A stretch of 64,000 nucleotides of DNA from MPNO01 sp965200535 (GTDB lineage Bacteria; Pseudomonadota; Alphaproteobacteria; MPNO01): NCBI GenBank assembly GCA_965200535.1, contig CBDAUF010000002.1, forward strand, positions 1,364,001 through 1,428,000, in the 5' to 3' direction. The notes beneath the pieces are model-generated. The model ran no database searches, was not told the DNA's origin, and worked only from the letters and a program-made list of their open reading frames with translations. The translations under genes and the position numbers were made by a program. Positions 15,446 to 24,378 of the stretch are shown piece after piece (positions within the stretch are counted from its first letter, which is position 1; each line of letters opens with the position of its first letter).

Positions 15446-17337
15446 GCGCTGCTCCGCGGTGCCGACGGCGCCATACTGCCGCCCGTCGGACCGGCCGGCA
15501 ACGCCCCACCGCCGGGCCCCTCGGCGGAGAACCGGTCGTCTGCCTCCTGCTGGCGCGCCCACATCTGTGCGTAGGTTCCCTTTGCGGCAAGTAGCGCATC
15601 GTGAGTGCCGCGCTCGACGATACGCCCCTGTTCGAGGACCAGGATCTCGTCCGCATCGACCACCGTGGACAACCGGTGCGCGATCACCAGGGTGGTGCGG
15701 TCTCGCGAAATCTCTTTCAGCGCAACCTGGATCTCGCGCTCGGTCCGCGTGTCGAGCGCCGATGTCGCTTCGTCGAACATCAGGATACGCGGGCGCTTGA
15801 GGATCGTGCGGGCGATCGCCACGCGCTGCTTCTCGCCTCCCGACAGCTTGAGGCCGCGTTCGCCGACCACGGTCTGGTAGCCGTCCGGCATGGCGACGAT
15901 CTGGTCGTGGACGGCAGCCGTTCGCGCCGCCGCCTCGACCTCCGCCGGTGTCGCATCCGGCCGCCCGTAGGCGATGTTGTAGTAGATGGTGTCGTTGAAC
16001 AGCACGGTGTCCTGGGGAACGATGCCGATGGCGGCGCGGACGCTCGCCTGGGTGACGCCGCGGATGTCCTGCCCGTCGATCGAAATACTGCCGCCGGTCA
16101 CGTCGTAGAAGCGGTAGAGCAGGCGGGACAGGGTGGACTTGCCGGCCCCGGTCGAACCCACGATTGCGGTCCGCCGCCCGGCCGGCACGATAAAGCTCAC
16201 ATCGTCGAGGATGCGGCGGCGAGGATCGTAGGCGAACGACACGCCGTCGAAGACGATCTCGCCGGGCCCGCCGTCGAGCGGCGGCGCCTGCGGCGCATCC
16301 ATGACCTCCGCCTCGACGCCAAGCAGGTAGAACATCGCCTCCATGTCGGTCAACGCCTGCTTGATCTCGCGGTAGACGAACCCGAGGAAGTGGAGGGGAA
16401 GGTAGAGCTGGATCAGATAGGTGTTGACCATGACGAAATCGCCCACGGTCATCGTGCCGTCGGCAACGCCGTGAGCGGCCATCAGCATCACCCCCGACAG
16501 GCCGCAGCCGACGATCACCGCCTGCCCGATGTTGAGCAGCGACAGGGAGGCGTTGCTGGTCACCGCCGCGCGTTCGTAGTTCCTGAGCGCCCTGTCGAAA
16601 CGGTTCGCCTCGTAGGCCTCGTTCCCGAAATACTTGACGGTCTCGTAGTTGAGCAGGCTGTCGATCGTCCGGGTGTTGGCTTCCTGGTCGGTATCGTTCA
16701 TCCGCCGGCGGTATTTCAGGCGCCATTCGGTGACGACCATGGTGTAGGCGATGAAGCCCGCGATGGTGCCGAGGGTCACCGCGGCGAACCAGAAGTCGAA
16801 CAGCGTCCACAGGATGCCGCACACCATGAGGAGTTCGAGCATCGTCGGCAGGATGTTGAACAGGGCGAAGCGGAGCAGGAAATCGATGCCCTTGGTGCCG
16901 CGTTCGACGGCGCGTGACAGGCCGCCGGTCTGACGGTCGAGATGGAAGCGGAGCGCGAGGCGGTGCAGGTGGCGAAAGGTTTTGAGCGAGACCTTGCGGA
17001 TCGCCCGCTGTCCGACCTTGGCGAAGACCGCGTCGCGAAGTTCGGCGAACGCGGTCGACAGGACCCGGGCGACGCCGTAGCCGACGATAACGCCGACCGG
17101 CACCACGACGAGCGCCGCGTTCCCGCCGCCCAGGACGTCGACCGCCTCCTTGTAGAGGACCGGGATGTAAACAGTCGCGACCTTGGCCAGCGCGAGGAAG
17201 GCCAGCGCCGCGGCCACCCGGACCTTGATCTCGATCTCGCCCCGCGGCCAGAGATAGGGTGCAAGCGAGACCAGCGCGCCCCATTCGAAGCGTTCGCGCC
17301 GCTTGCGGCCGGATCGGGTTCGTTCGGCCTCGCTCAT
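15442..17337 (-). CDS. ABC exporter, Atm1/HMT1 family (fused permease and ATPase)
   Basis: The 631-residue half-transporter has an N-terminal six-helix exporter domain (about 40-340) with TGGLSRAVERGTKG, a characteristic Atm1/ABCB7 stretch, followed by the ATPase domain: Walker A GSTGAGKST, signature LSGGEKQR, Walker B ILMFDEATSALD, and the switch His in VIAHRLST. Atm1-type proteins form homodimers in the inner membrane and export glutathione conjugates or metal-thiol compounds. The stop overlaps the start of the CoA-transferase alpha gene by four bases, an unexpected coupling. It is divergent from mltB with 145 bases between them, which must hold both promoters. Confidence 0.88.
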   Translation of the reverse strand: MSEAERTRSGRKRRERFEWGALVSLAPYLWPRGEIEIKVRVAAALAFLALAKVATVYIPVLYKEAVDVLGGGNAALVVVPVGVIVGYGVARVLSTAFAELRDAVFAKVGQRAIRKVSLKTFRHLHRLALRFHLDRQTGGLSRAVERGTKGIDFLLRFALFNILPTMLELLMVCGILWTLFDFWFAAVTLGTIAGFIAYTMVVTEWRLKYRRRMNDTDQEANTRTIDSLLNYETVKYFGNEAYEANRFDRALRNYERAAVTSNASLSLLNIGQAVIVGCGLSGVMLMAAHGVADGTMTVGDFVMVNTYLIQLYLPLHFLGFVYREIKQALTDMEAMFYLLGVEAEVMDAPQAPPLDGGPGEIVFDGVSFAYDPRRRILDDVSFIVPAGRRTAIVGSTGAGKSTLSRLLYRFYDVTGGSISIDGQDIRGVTQASVRAAIGIVPQDTVLFNDTIYYNIAYGRPDATPAEVEAAARTAAVHDQIVAMPDGYQTVVGERGLKLSGGEKQRVAIARTILKRPRILMFDEATSALDTRTEREIQVALKEISRDRTTLVIAHRLSTVVDADEILVLEQGRIVERGTHDALLAAKGTYAQMWARQQEADDRFSAEGPGGGALPAGPTGGSMAPSAPRSSA

Positions 17338-17482
17338 CGCCCTGACGGCGGATCGTCGCGCATAGCGGTCATATAGGGACGCCCGGCCCGGCTGGCCAGC
17401 GCGCGCGGCCGTTGTGTGCCGCCGGGTCCTGTGGCACTAACGCGGCGGTTCCGAGGCTCGTTTCGGAGCCCGGGGAGAGGCC

Positions 17483-18475
17483 ATGCTGGATCGACGCGCC
17501 TGGCGGCGGCGCATACTGGGCGGTGTCCTCGCCGCGCCGTTCGCGCTGGCGGGAACGGCGGCGCTTTCCGCCGATAACGGTTTCGACGCCTGGCTGGAAG
17601 GCGTGCGCCAGGAAGCCCGCGAACGGGGCATCGGGGAAGCGACGATCGAGACGGCGCTTTCCGGCATAAGCCCGATCGAGCGGGTGGTTCAACTCGACCG
17701 CAGGCAACCGGAATTCAAGCTTACCTTCGATCAGTACATGACGCGCGTCGTCACCGGGGCGCGGATCAAAAAGGGCAGGGCGCGGCTCGCCGAACACCGG
17801 GGCCTCCTGCGGCAGATTTCGGCGAAATACAATGTCCAGCCGCGCTTCATTCTCGCGCTGTGGGGCATCGAGACCGATTTCGGCCGGTTCCTCGGCGGCT
17901 TTCCGGTCATTGGCGCGCTGGCCTCGCTCGCCTATGACGGGCGGCGTTCGGCCTATTTCCGCAAGGAACTGTTCAACGCCCTCACGGTGGTCGATCAGGG
18001 CCACATCGCGGCGAAGGACATGATGGGTTCCTGGGCCGGCGCGATGGGACAGAACCAGTTCATGCCGTCGTCGTTCCTGCGCTACGCCGTCGATCACGAC
18101 GGGGACGGGCGGCGCGATATCTGGGGCACCACCGCCGATATCTTCGCCTCGAGCGCCAACTATCTGAGCAAGGTCGGCTGGCGCGGCGACCAGACCTGGG
18201 GCCGGATGGTCCGGTTGCCGGACCGGTTCGATCCCGGCCTGGTCGGGCTCAAGACCCGAAAGGGGTTGCGCGACTGGCAGAAGCTCGGCGTTCGCAGGCC
18301 CGACGGAAGCGATCTCCCGACCCGCAACCTGCGGTCCTCGATCCTGCTGCCGGGCGGCGCGTCGGGGCCTGCCTATGTGGTGTACGACAATTTCCGCGCG
18401 ATCCTGCGGTGGAACCGGTCGAATTTCTTTGCCGCCGCGGTCGGCACCCTTTCCGACCGGATCGCCAGCCGCTAG
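17483..18475 (+). CDS. Lytic murein transglycosylase, MltB family
   Basis: The 330-residue periplasmic enzyme cleaves the MurNAc-GlcNAc bond with formation of 1,6-anhydro ends. It has an N-terminal export signal after an Arg-rich start (RRAWRRR, hydrophobic to residue 30, AALSA). The SLT_2 domain carries the catalytic E130 in LWGIETDFGRFLGGF, followed by GSWAGAMGQNQFMPSSF and YAVDHDGDGRRDIW. GGGGAGAGG stands just before the ATG. No C-terminal peptidoglycan-binding domain is present, as in many alphaproteobacterial MltB proteins. rlpA follows 12 bases later. Confidence 0.92.
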   Translation: MLDRRAWRRRILGGVLAAPFALAGTAALSADNGFDAWLEGVRQEARERGIGEATIETALSGISPIERVVQLDRRQPEFKLTFDQYMTRVVTGARIKKGRARLAEHRGLLRQISAKYNVQPRFILALWGIETDFGRFLGGFPVIGALASLAYDGRRSAYFRKELFNALTVVDQGHIAAKDMMGSWAGAMGQNQFMPSSFLRYAVDHDGDGRRDIWGTTADIFASSANYLSKVGWRGDQTWGRMVRLPDRFDPGLVGLKTRKGLRDWQKLGVRRPDGSDLPTRNLRSSILLPGGASGPAYVVYDNFRAILRWNRSNFFAAAVGTLSDRIASR

Positions 18476-18487
18476 GGCAGGGGACCG

Positions 18488-19423
18488 ATGACGCGCCTGC
18501 ATATCGCGAGCCTGCCGCGCACGTTATCCGTTCTCCTCGCTGTCGGAGCGGTCCTGGCAGCGGCCGCCTGCAGCACCGGGGGCCGCAAGACCGTATCGGC
18601 GGTGCCGTCCGAAATGGGGACCTACAAGGTCGGTAACCCCTATACCATCGACGGCATTGTCTACCGCCCGGCGGTCGACGAGAGTTACGACCGGACCGGC
18701 ATCGCCTCATGGTACGGACCCAAGTTTCACGGCAAGCGCACCGCGAACGGCGAGATCTTCGACATGAACGCCGTGTCGGCTGCGCACAAGACGCTGCCGA
18801 TGCCGTCCATGGTGCGGGTCACCAACGAGGAGAACGGACGGTCGATCGCGGTCCGGATCAACGACCGGGGGCCGTTCGTGCGCGGTCGGATCATCGATCT
18901 GTCGCGCGCCGCTGCACAACAGCTCGGCTTCCGCGACAGGGGAACTGTCCGGGTCCGGGTCCAGATCATGCCCGAGGAGAGCAGGCGGCTCGCGGCCGCC
19001 GCGATGGGAAGCGCGCCCCCGTCGGCCATTGCCATGGGCGGCGCCCTCCCGGCGACACCAACGACCAGGAAAACTCCGCCCGACAGCCTTCTCTTCGAGC
19101 CGTTGCCGAAGACGGCGGCAGCGGTGGAGGAAAATGCTTTGCCGGCGGTGCGCCAGGCTCCGGAAACGCGCGGCGCGGGCGGAGCAGCGGTTGCATCCCG
19201 CGCCGTCTACATCCAGGCCGGCGCCTTTCTCGACATAGACAACGCGCATCGGCTGAAGGCGAGGCTCGCATCCATCGGCCCCTCGGTTATCGCGCCGCGG
19301 GGCGACGGGCCGCGGTTCTACCGCGTCCTCGTCGGCCCCTATGCCGACCCAGCCAAGGCGCGGAGCGTGCTCAGTGTCGTCTCGGATGCGAGCCGAACGA
19401 ATGCGAAGATAGTGTCGGATTGA
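18488..19423 (+). CDS. rlpA: RlpA-like septal-ring lytic transglycosylase lipoprotein with SPOR domain
   Basis: The 311-residue lipoprotein has a signal sequence ending in a lipobox with C28 (AAAACST). The double-psi beta-barrel domain (about 76-165) includes GIASWYGPKFHGKRTANGE with the family's catalytic Glu, and VRINDRGPFVRGRIIDLS. A Pro/Ala-rich linker follows, then a C-terminal SPOR domain (about 235-308; VYIQAGAFLDIDNAHRL and RVLVGPYAD) that binds denuded glycan at the division septum. It cuts naked peptidoglycan strands. In many relatives a D-Ala-D-Ala carboxypeptidase gene (dacA) comes next; here tmk follows after 64 bases. Confidence 0.92.
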   Translation: MTRLHIASLPRTLSVLLAVGAVLAAAACSTGGRKTVSAVPSEMGTYKVGNPYTIDGIVYRPAVDESYDRTGIASWYGPKFHGKRTANGEIFDMNAVSAAHKTLPMPSMVRVTNEENGRSIAVRINDRGPFVRGRIIDLSRAAAQQLGFRDRGTVRVRVQIMPEESRRLAAAAMGSAPPSAIAMGGALPATPTTRKTPPDSLLFEPLPKTAAAVEENALPAVRQAPETRGAGGAAVASRAVYIQAGAFLDIDNAHRLKARLASIGPSVIAPRGDGPRFYRVLVGPYADPAKARSVLSVVSDASRTNAKIVSD

Positions 19424-19487
19424 CCCGGGCGCCCCATCATCCGGACGGACGGGCTGCGAGGCGGATCGGGGCGATCCGGCGCTTGGC

Positions 19488-20141
19488 ATGACGCGCGGCC
19501 GTTTCGTCACCATCGAGGGCGGGGAGGGGGCCGGGAAATCGACCCAGACCGCCCGGCTTGCGCAGGCCCTCGAGCGGCGCGGCATCGGCACCCTGGTCAC
19601 GCGGGAGCCCGGCGGTACGCCCGCGGCGGAACGGATTCGCGCACTGCTGCTCGATCCGGGCGCGGCGGACTGGGAACCGGCGACCGAAGTCCTGCTCTAC
19701 TATGCCGCCCGGGCGGAGAATGTGGCGAAGACGATCGAACCCGCGCTCGCCACAGGGCGCACGGTGATCTGCGACCGGTTCGCCGATTCGACGCTTGCCT
19801 ATCAGGGGTACGGCGCCGGCGTTCCGGTGGATCTGGTGCGGGCGGTCGGAAACGCCGCGCTCGGGGGGTTCGGGCCCGATCTCACGCTGATCCTCGATTT
19901 CGATCCGGAGCTCGGCCTTGCCCGCACCAGGGCGCGGTCGGACGCGCGGGACAGGTACGAGAGCCGGCCGCTCGACTTTCACCGAAGGGTGCGCGAGGGT
20001 TTTCTCGCCATCGCCGCCGATGCCCCGGAACGCTGCGCGGTGATCGACGCCGCCGCCGCCGAGGACGCGGTCGCCGCGGAAATATTGGCCCGGTACACAC
20101 GGCGATTCGGGCAAATAAAGGACCCGGCAGGACAACGATGA
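19488..20141 (+). CDS. tmk: Thymidylate kinase
   Basis: The 217-residue cytoplasmic kinase phosphorylates dTMP to dTDP. It shows the P-loop GGEGAGKST (about 11-19), the DR motif as VICDRFADSTLAYQG, and the lid region RARSDARDRYESRP. The length is typical. Its TGA overlaps the ATG of holB (ATGA), a pairing common in bacteria. Confidence 0.95.
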   Translation: MTRGRFVTIEGGEGAGKSTQTARLAQALERRGIGTLVTREPGGTPAAERIRALLLDPGAADWEPATEVLLYYAARAENVAKTIEPALATGRTVICDRFADSTLAYQGYGAGVPVDLVRAVGNAALGGFGPDLTLILDFDPELGLARTRARSDARDRYESRPLDFHRRVREGFLAIAADAPERCAVIDAAAAEDAVAAEILARYTRRFGQIKDPAGQR

Positions 20142-21190
20142 CGACGGTGCAGCCGCGCGAGAATCCGGTCCTGCGGGGCCACGAGGCCGCGGAGGAGGTG
20201 TTCGTGAAGGCCTGGCGGGCGCGCCGGGTCGCGCATGCGTGGCTGATCACCGGCCCGGAGGGGATCGGCAAGGCGACTCTCGCCTACCGGATCGCGCGCT
20301 TCGTTCTCGCCGGTGGCGACGGGGCGGGAGACGCCTCGCTTGCCGTGCCGGAAAGCCATCCTGTGTTCCGCCGCGTCGCCTCCGGCGGCCATTCCGACCT
20401 CCTGACGCTCTCCCGGAACGCGGAAGGAGAGGGGCCGAAGACGGTGATCGGGGTGGATGCCGTGCGCGCCGCCGGCGACTTCGTCCATCTGACTGCCGGC
20501 GAGGGCGCCTGGCGGGTGGCGATCATCGACCGCGCCGACGATCTCAACGTCAGTGCCGCCAACGCCCTTCTCAAGATACTCGAGGAACCGTCGGATAACA
20601 CTTTGCTGTTGCTTGTTTCCAGCTCGCCCTGGTCCTTGCCGCCCACGATCCGTTCGCGCTGCTGCCGGCTGGCGCTTCGCCGGCTTCCCGACGATACGAT
20701 GCGCGACATCCTGACGCTTGGCGGGGCAGGGGCGGAACCCGGAGACCTCGAACGGTTGCTCGTCATCGCCGACGGAAGCCCGGGGCGCGCCCTTGCGCTG
20801 CTCGAGGCCGAGGGGCCCGACCTCCTCGACACCGTGGTCGGCTTCGCCGCCGCTCTTCCGGACATCGACATCCAGGCCCTGCACGAGTTTGCGGACCGGC
20901 TCGCCCGGCGCGATGCCGAGACGGCGTACCGGACCACGATGCGCCTTTTTCTCTGGTGGATCGCGCGGACCGTGCGGGCGGGCGCGTACGGCGCGCTTCC
21001 GGGCGGCGAGATCGTGGACGGAGAAAAAAAGGTCGTCGAGGCGCTCGTTTCCAGCATCGGGCTTGATCGGCTTGCCGAGCTATGGGAGAAGTTCGCCCGC
21101 CTTGTCGACCAGGCGGAAAGTGTCAGCCTCGACCGCAAGCAGGTCGTGCTCGGCGCGTTCCGGCAAATTCAATCCGCGATGCGCGTCTGA
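20138..21190 (+). CDS. holB: DNA polymerase III delta-prime subunit
   Basis: The 350-residue clamp-loader subunit starts with RENPVLRGHEAAEEVF and HAWLITGPEGIGKATLA, the residual P-loop of delta-prime. It retains NALLKILEEPSDNTLLLL and the SRC motif in TIRSRCCRLAL, the arginine finger acting on the neighbouring gamma/tau ATPase. The zinc-module cysteines seen in enterobacterial proteins are missing in the segment after the P-loop, as is usual in alphaproteobacteria. It overlaps tmk by four bases, and metG starts 25 bases later. Confidence 0.92.
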   Translation: MTTVQPRENPVLRGHEAAEEVFVKAWRARRVAHAWLITGPEGIGKATLAYRIARFVLAGGDGAGDASLAVPESHPVFRRVASGGHSDLLTLSRNAEGEGPKTVIGVDAVRAAGDFVHLTAGEGAWRVAIIDRADDLNVSAANALLKILEEPSDNTLLLLVSSSPWSLPPTIRSRCCRLALRRLPDDTMRDILTLGGAGAEPGDLERLLVIADGSPGRALALLEAEGPDLLDTVVGFAAALPDIDIQALHEFADRLARRDAETAYRTTMRLFLWWIARTVRAGAYGALPGGEIVDGEKKVVEALVSSIGLDRLAELWEKFARLVDQAESVSLDRKQVVLGAFRQIQSAMRV

Positions 21191-21215
21191 CCGCGCCCGA
21201 AGTCCGGAGGGCGAG

Positions 21216-22775
21216 ATGTCCGACGAGAAGCGCTTTTATCTGACGACACCGATCTACTACGTCAACGACGCGCCCCACATCGGCCACGCATACACCACGC
21301 TCGCCTGCGACGTTCTCGCGCGTTTCATGCGGCTCGACGGCTATGACGTGTTCTTCCTGACCGGCACGGACGAGCACGGACAGAAGGTCGAGAAGTCGGC
21401 GCAGGCGGCGGGCATCGACCCGCAGACCTTCACCGACCGGGTTTCGGAAAACTTCCGCGCACTGGCGCGGTTGATGAATTTCTCCAACGACGCGTTCATC
21501 CGCACCACCGAGGCGCGCCACGCCCGGGCCTCGCAGGGGATCTGGCAGGCCCTGATGGATAACGGCCACATCTATCTCGGCAGCTACGCCGGCTGGTACG
21601 CGGTTCGTGACGAGGCGTTCTACGACGAGGGCGAACTCACCGTGGGCGCCGACGGCGTCAGGCGCGCACCCTCCGGCGCAGAGGTCGAATGGGTGGAGGA
21701 GCCGAGCTACTTTTTCGACCTCTCCAAGTGGCAGGACCGCCTGCTCGCGTTTTACGACGAGAACCCGGATTTCATCGCCCCGGCCTCGCGCCGGAACGAG
21801 GTCGTCAGCTTCGTAAAGGGCGGTCTCAAGGATCTCTCGATCTCGCGCACCAGCTTCAAATGGGGCGTGCCGGTGCCCGACAACGCAGACCATATCATGT
21901 ATGTGTGGCTCGATGCGCTTACCAACTATGCCACGGCGGTCGATTATCCAGACATCGATTCGGAAACCTTTTCAAGATATTGGCCATGTGATCTTCATAT
22001 GGTGGGAAAAGATATTGTGCGCTTCCATGCGGTCTACTGGCCGGCCTTTCTGATGGGCGCCGGCGTCGCCCCGCCGAAGCGCGTCTTCGCCCATGGATGG
22101 TGGACCAACGAGGGGCAGAAGATCTCCAAATCGATCGGCAACATCATCGATCCGTTCGAGATCGTCGAGCGCTACGGCCTCGATCAGGTGCGCTATTTCC
22201 TGCTGCGCGAGGTGCCGTTCGGCAATGACGGCGATTTCTCTCACCGCGCCGTGATCGGCCGCGCCAACGGCGAACTCGCCAACGATCTCGGCAACCTCGT
22301 CCAGCGCGTGGCATCGATGATCCAGCGCTATTTCAAGGGCGTCATGCCCGCCGGCCTCGACGGCGGGGCGGCGGCGGACCGGGCTTTGCTCGACAGTGCG
22401 GCGGGATTGCTCGAGACCTGCCGCACCCACATGCGCACGCAAGCCTTTCACGAGGCGCTGGACGCGATCTGGGCGGTCGTCCGGGACGCCAATGCCTATG
22501 TCGACCGACAGGCACCCTGGGCGACCATCAAGGAGGACGAGGCACGCACCGGCGCGGTGCTGGCGACGCTCGTCGAAACGATCCGCCGGGTCGCGGTCCT
22601 TCTGCAGTGTTTCATTCCCGATTCCGCGGGCCGCATCCTCGACCAGCTCGCCGTCGATCCGGCGCACCGGACATTCGCCGAGCTCGGATCGGCAGGTGCG
22701 GTAGCCGCCGGCACGGCGCTTCCCGGACCGAGCCCGGTCTTTCCGAGGATTCAGGAAGAGGAAGGCGCCGCCTGA
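21216..22775 (+). CDS. metG: Methionyl-tRNA synthetase
   Basis: The 519-residue class I synthetase has the HIGH-type motif PHIGHAYT, TGTDEHGQK, the WIG-like AHGWWTNEGQKISKSIGN region with KISKS as the KMSKS loop, and an anticodon-binding helical domain. No zinc knuckle cysteines and no C-terminal tRNA-binding (Trbp111) domain are seen, matching the short MetG form. ATG 21216 was chosen because GGAGG lies seven bases upstream. Codons around 21960-22030 (TSRYWPCDLHMVGKDIV region) are unusually AT-rich for this genome. The stop overlaps the tatD start (TGATG). Confidence 0.93.
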   Translation: MSDEKRFYLTTPIYYVNDAPHIGHAYTTLACDVLARFMRLDGYDVFFLTGTDEHGQKVEKSAQAAGIDPQTFTDRVSENFRALARLMNFSNDAFIRTTEARHARASQGIWQALMDNGHIYLGSYAGWYAVRDEAFYDEGELTVGADGVRRAPSGAEVEWVEEPSYFFDLSKWQDRLLAFYDENPDFIAPASRRNEVVSFVKGGLKDLSISRTSFKWGVPVPDNADHIMYVWLDALTNYATAVDYPDIDSETFSRYWPCDLHMVGKDIVRFHAVYWPAFLMGAGVAPPKRVFAHGWWTNEGQKISKSIGNIIDPFEIVERYGLDQVRYFLLREVPFGNDGDFSHRAVIGRANGELANDLGNLVQRVASMIQRYFKGVMPAGLDGGAAADRALLDSAAGLLETCRTHMRTQAFHEALDAIWAVVRDANAYVDRQAPWATIKEDEARTGAVLATLVETIRRVAVLLQCFIPDSAGRILDQLAVDPAHRTFAELGSAGAVAAGTALPGPSPVFPRIQEEEGAA

Positions 22776-23563
22776 TGCTGGTCGACAGCCATTGCCACCT
22801 CGATTTCGACGCCTTCGAGGAAGACCGGGCGGAGACGCTGGAGCGCGCCGCCGCGGCCGGGATCGGGCGCGTGGTAACGATCTGCACGAAGCTCAGCGAA
22901 TTCGAACGCGTCCGGGCGCTGGCGCGCGTCCATCCGGGCGTCGATTGTTCCGTCGGCGTTCATCCGCACAATGTCGGGGAAGAGGGGATCGCCGAACCCA
23001 GGCGGCTGGCCACATTGGCCGCCGGACCCGAGGTCGTCGGCATCGGAGAGACCGGCCTCGACTATTATTACGACCACAGTCCGAGGGGCGACCAGCGCGC
23101 GAGTTTCCGCAACCACATCGCCGCGGCGCGCGAGACCGGGCTGCCGCTGATCGTCCATACGCGAGACGCCGACGAGGACACGGCGGAGATCCTCACCGAG
23201 GAAATGGGGCAGGGCGCCTATTCGGGGGTCATCCACTGCTTCAGTGCGGGCCCCGGGCTCGCCGAGGCGGCGGTCGGGCTCGGCCTCTATATTTCCTTTT
23301 CCGGGATCGTGACCTTCAAGAAGTCCGAACGGCTGCGGGAAATCGCGGCCGAGGTTCCGATCGAGCGCATACTGGTCGAGACCGACGCGCCCTATCTCGC
23401 GCCGGAGCCGCACCGCGGGAAACGCAACGAACCCGCCTTTGTCGCCCATACGGCTGCCACGGTCGCCGCGGCGAAAGGCATCGGGATCGAGGCGGTTTCG
23501 CGGCAGACGACCGAGAATTTTTTCCGCCTGTTCGGGAAATCGGCCCTCCGCGCCGGTCGATGA
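22775..23563 (+). CDS. tatD: TatD-family hydrolase
   Basis: The 262-residue metal-dependent hydrolase belongs to the TatD/YcfH group, which has 3'-5' exonuclease or D-aminoacyl-related repair roles. The metal site is visible in SHCHLD (H6, H8), GIGETGLDYYYD, PLIVHTRDAD, VIHCFSAGP and LVETDAPYLAP. The start at 22775 overlaps the metG stop and gives the expected N-terminus; the end overlaps the next gene by four bases. Position after metG and before an MBL-fold gene is conserved in alphaproteobacteria. Confidence 0.9.
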   Translation: MLVDSHCHLDFDAFEEDRAETLERAAAAGIGRVVTICTKLSEFERVRALARVHPGVDCSVGVHPHNVGEEGIAEPRRLATLAAGPEVVGIGETGLDYYYDHSPRGDQRASFRNHIAAARETGLPLIVHTRDADEDTAEILTEEMGQGAYSGVIHCFSAGPGLAEAAVGLGLYISFSGIVTFKKSERLREIAAEVPIERILVETDAPYLAPEPHRGKRNEPAFVAHTAATVAAAKGIGIEAVSRQTTENFFRLFGKSALRAGR

Positions 23564-24330
23564 GAGTTACCGTTCTCGGCTGCGGCAGCTCCCAGGGCGT
23601 TCCGCTGATCGGCGGCCGCTGGGGTGACTGCGATCCCGCCGACCCCCGCAACCGAAGGCGCCGTCCGTCCGTCTTCGTCGAGTGGGACGGCGTCAACATC
23701 CTGGTGGACGCCGCCCCCGATCTTCGCGAACAGGCGCTGGATGCGGGTATCGAGCGGATCGATGCGGTGCTCTTTACCCACGCCCACGCCGACCATGTGC
23801 ACGGGATCGACGATTTGCGCGGCATCGCCCGCCGGATGGGAAAGGACATCGAGGTCTACGCCGAACGCGCGGTCCTCGACGAGATCGTCAAGCGGTTCTC
23901 CTACCTGTTCCACGCCGCGGGAGGACCCGAACGCAACTATCCGCCGTTTCTCGCGCCCAGGATCATCGACGGGCCCTTCGAGGTGTCGGGCCGCCCGGTC
24001 CTGCCGTTTGCCCAGGACCACGGGATTTGCCCCTCCACCGGATTTCGCTTCGGTGCTTTCGCGTACTCGACCGATGTCGTCCGCATGCCCGAAGACAGCC
24101 TCGATCTGGTTGGGGGCGTCGATACCTGGGTCGTCGACTGTCTGCGCCTCAGCCATCCGCACCCGACGCACGCGCACTGGCCGGTCACCAGAGCTTGGCT
24201 CGACCGCGTGACGCCGCGCCGCGCAGTCCTCACGCACATGAACCATCAAGCGGACTACGTGACGATGGACGCAGCGACGCCCGCACAGGTTAAACCGGCC
24301 TATGACGGAATGCGAATAAAAGTTCCATAA
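23560..24330 (+). CDS. MBL-fold metallo-hydrolase (PhnP-like)
   Basis: The 256-residue metallo-beta-lactamase-fold protein has the signature THAHADH (H74, H76, D78, H79), preceded by MRVTVLGCGSSQGVP, the N-terminus shared with PhnP-type cyclic phosphodiesterases, and a later LTHMNHQADY motif. Substrates in this subgroup are cyclic ribose phosphates or nucleotides, but no phn genes are nearby, so the role is unassigned. It overlaps tatD by four bases (ATGA). Its last bases and the following 48 are AT-rich (TATATT at 24333-24338) and may hold the mazG promoter. Confidence 0.85.
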   Translation: MRVTVLGCGSSQGVPLIGGRWGDCDPADPRNRRRRPSVFVEWDGVNILVDAAPDLREQALDAGIERIDAVLFTHAHADHVHGIDDLRGIARRMGKDIEVYAERAVLDEIVKRFSYLFHAAGGPERNYPPFLAPRIIDGPFEVSGRPVLPFAQDHGICPSTGFRFGAFAYSTDVVRMPEDSLDLVGGVDTWVVDCLRLSHPHPTHAHWPVTRAWLDRVTPRRAVLTHMNHQADYVTMDAATPAQVKPAYDGMRIKVP

Positions 24331-24378
24331 CATATATTATGCGACAAATTACAACGATCCGCAACGAAGACGCCGTCG

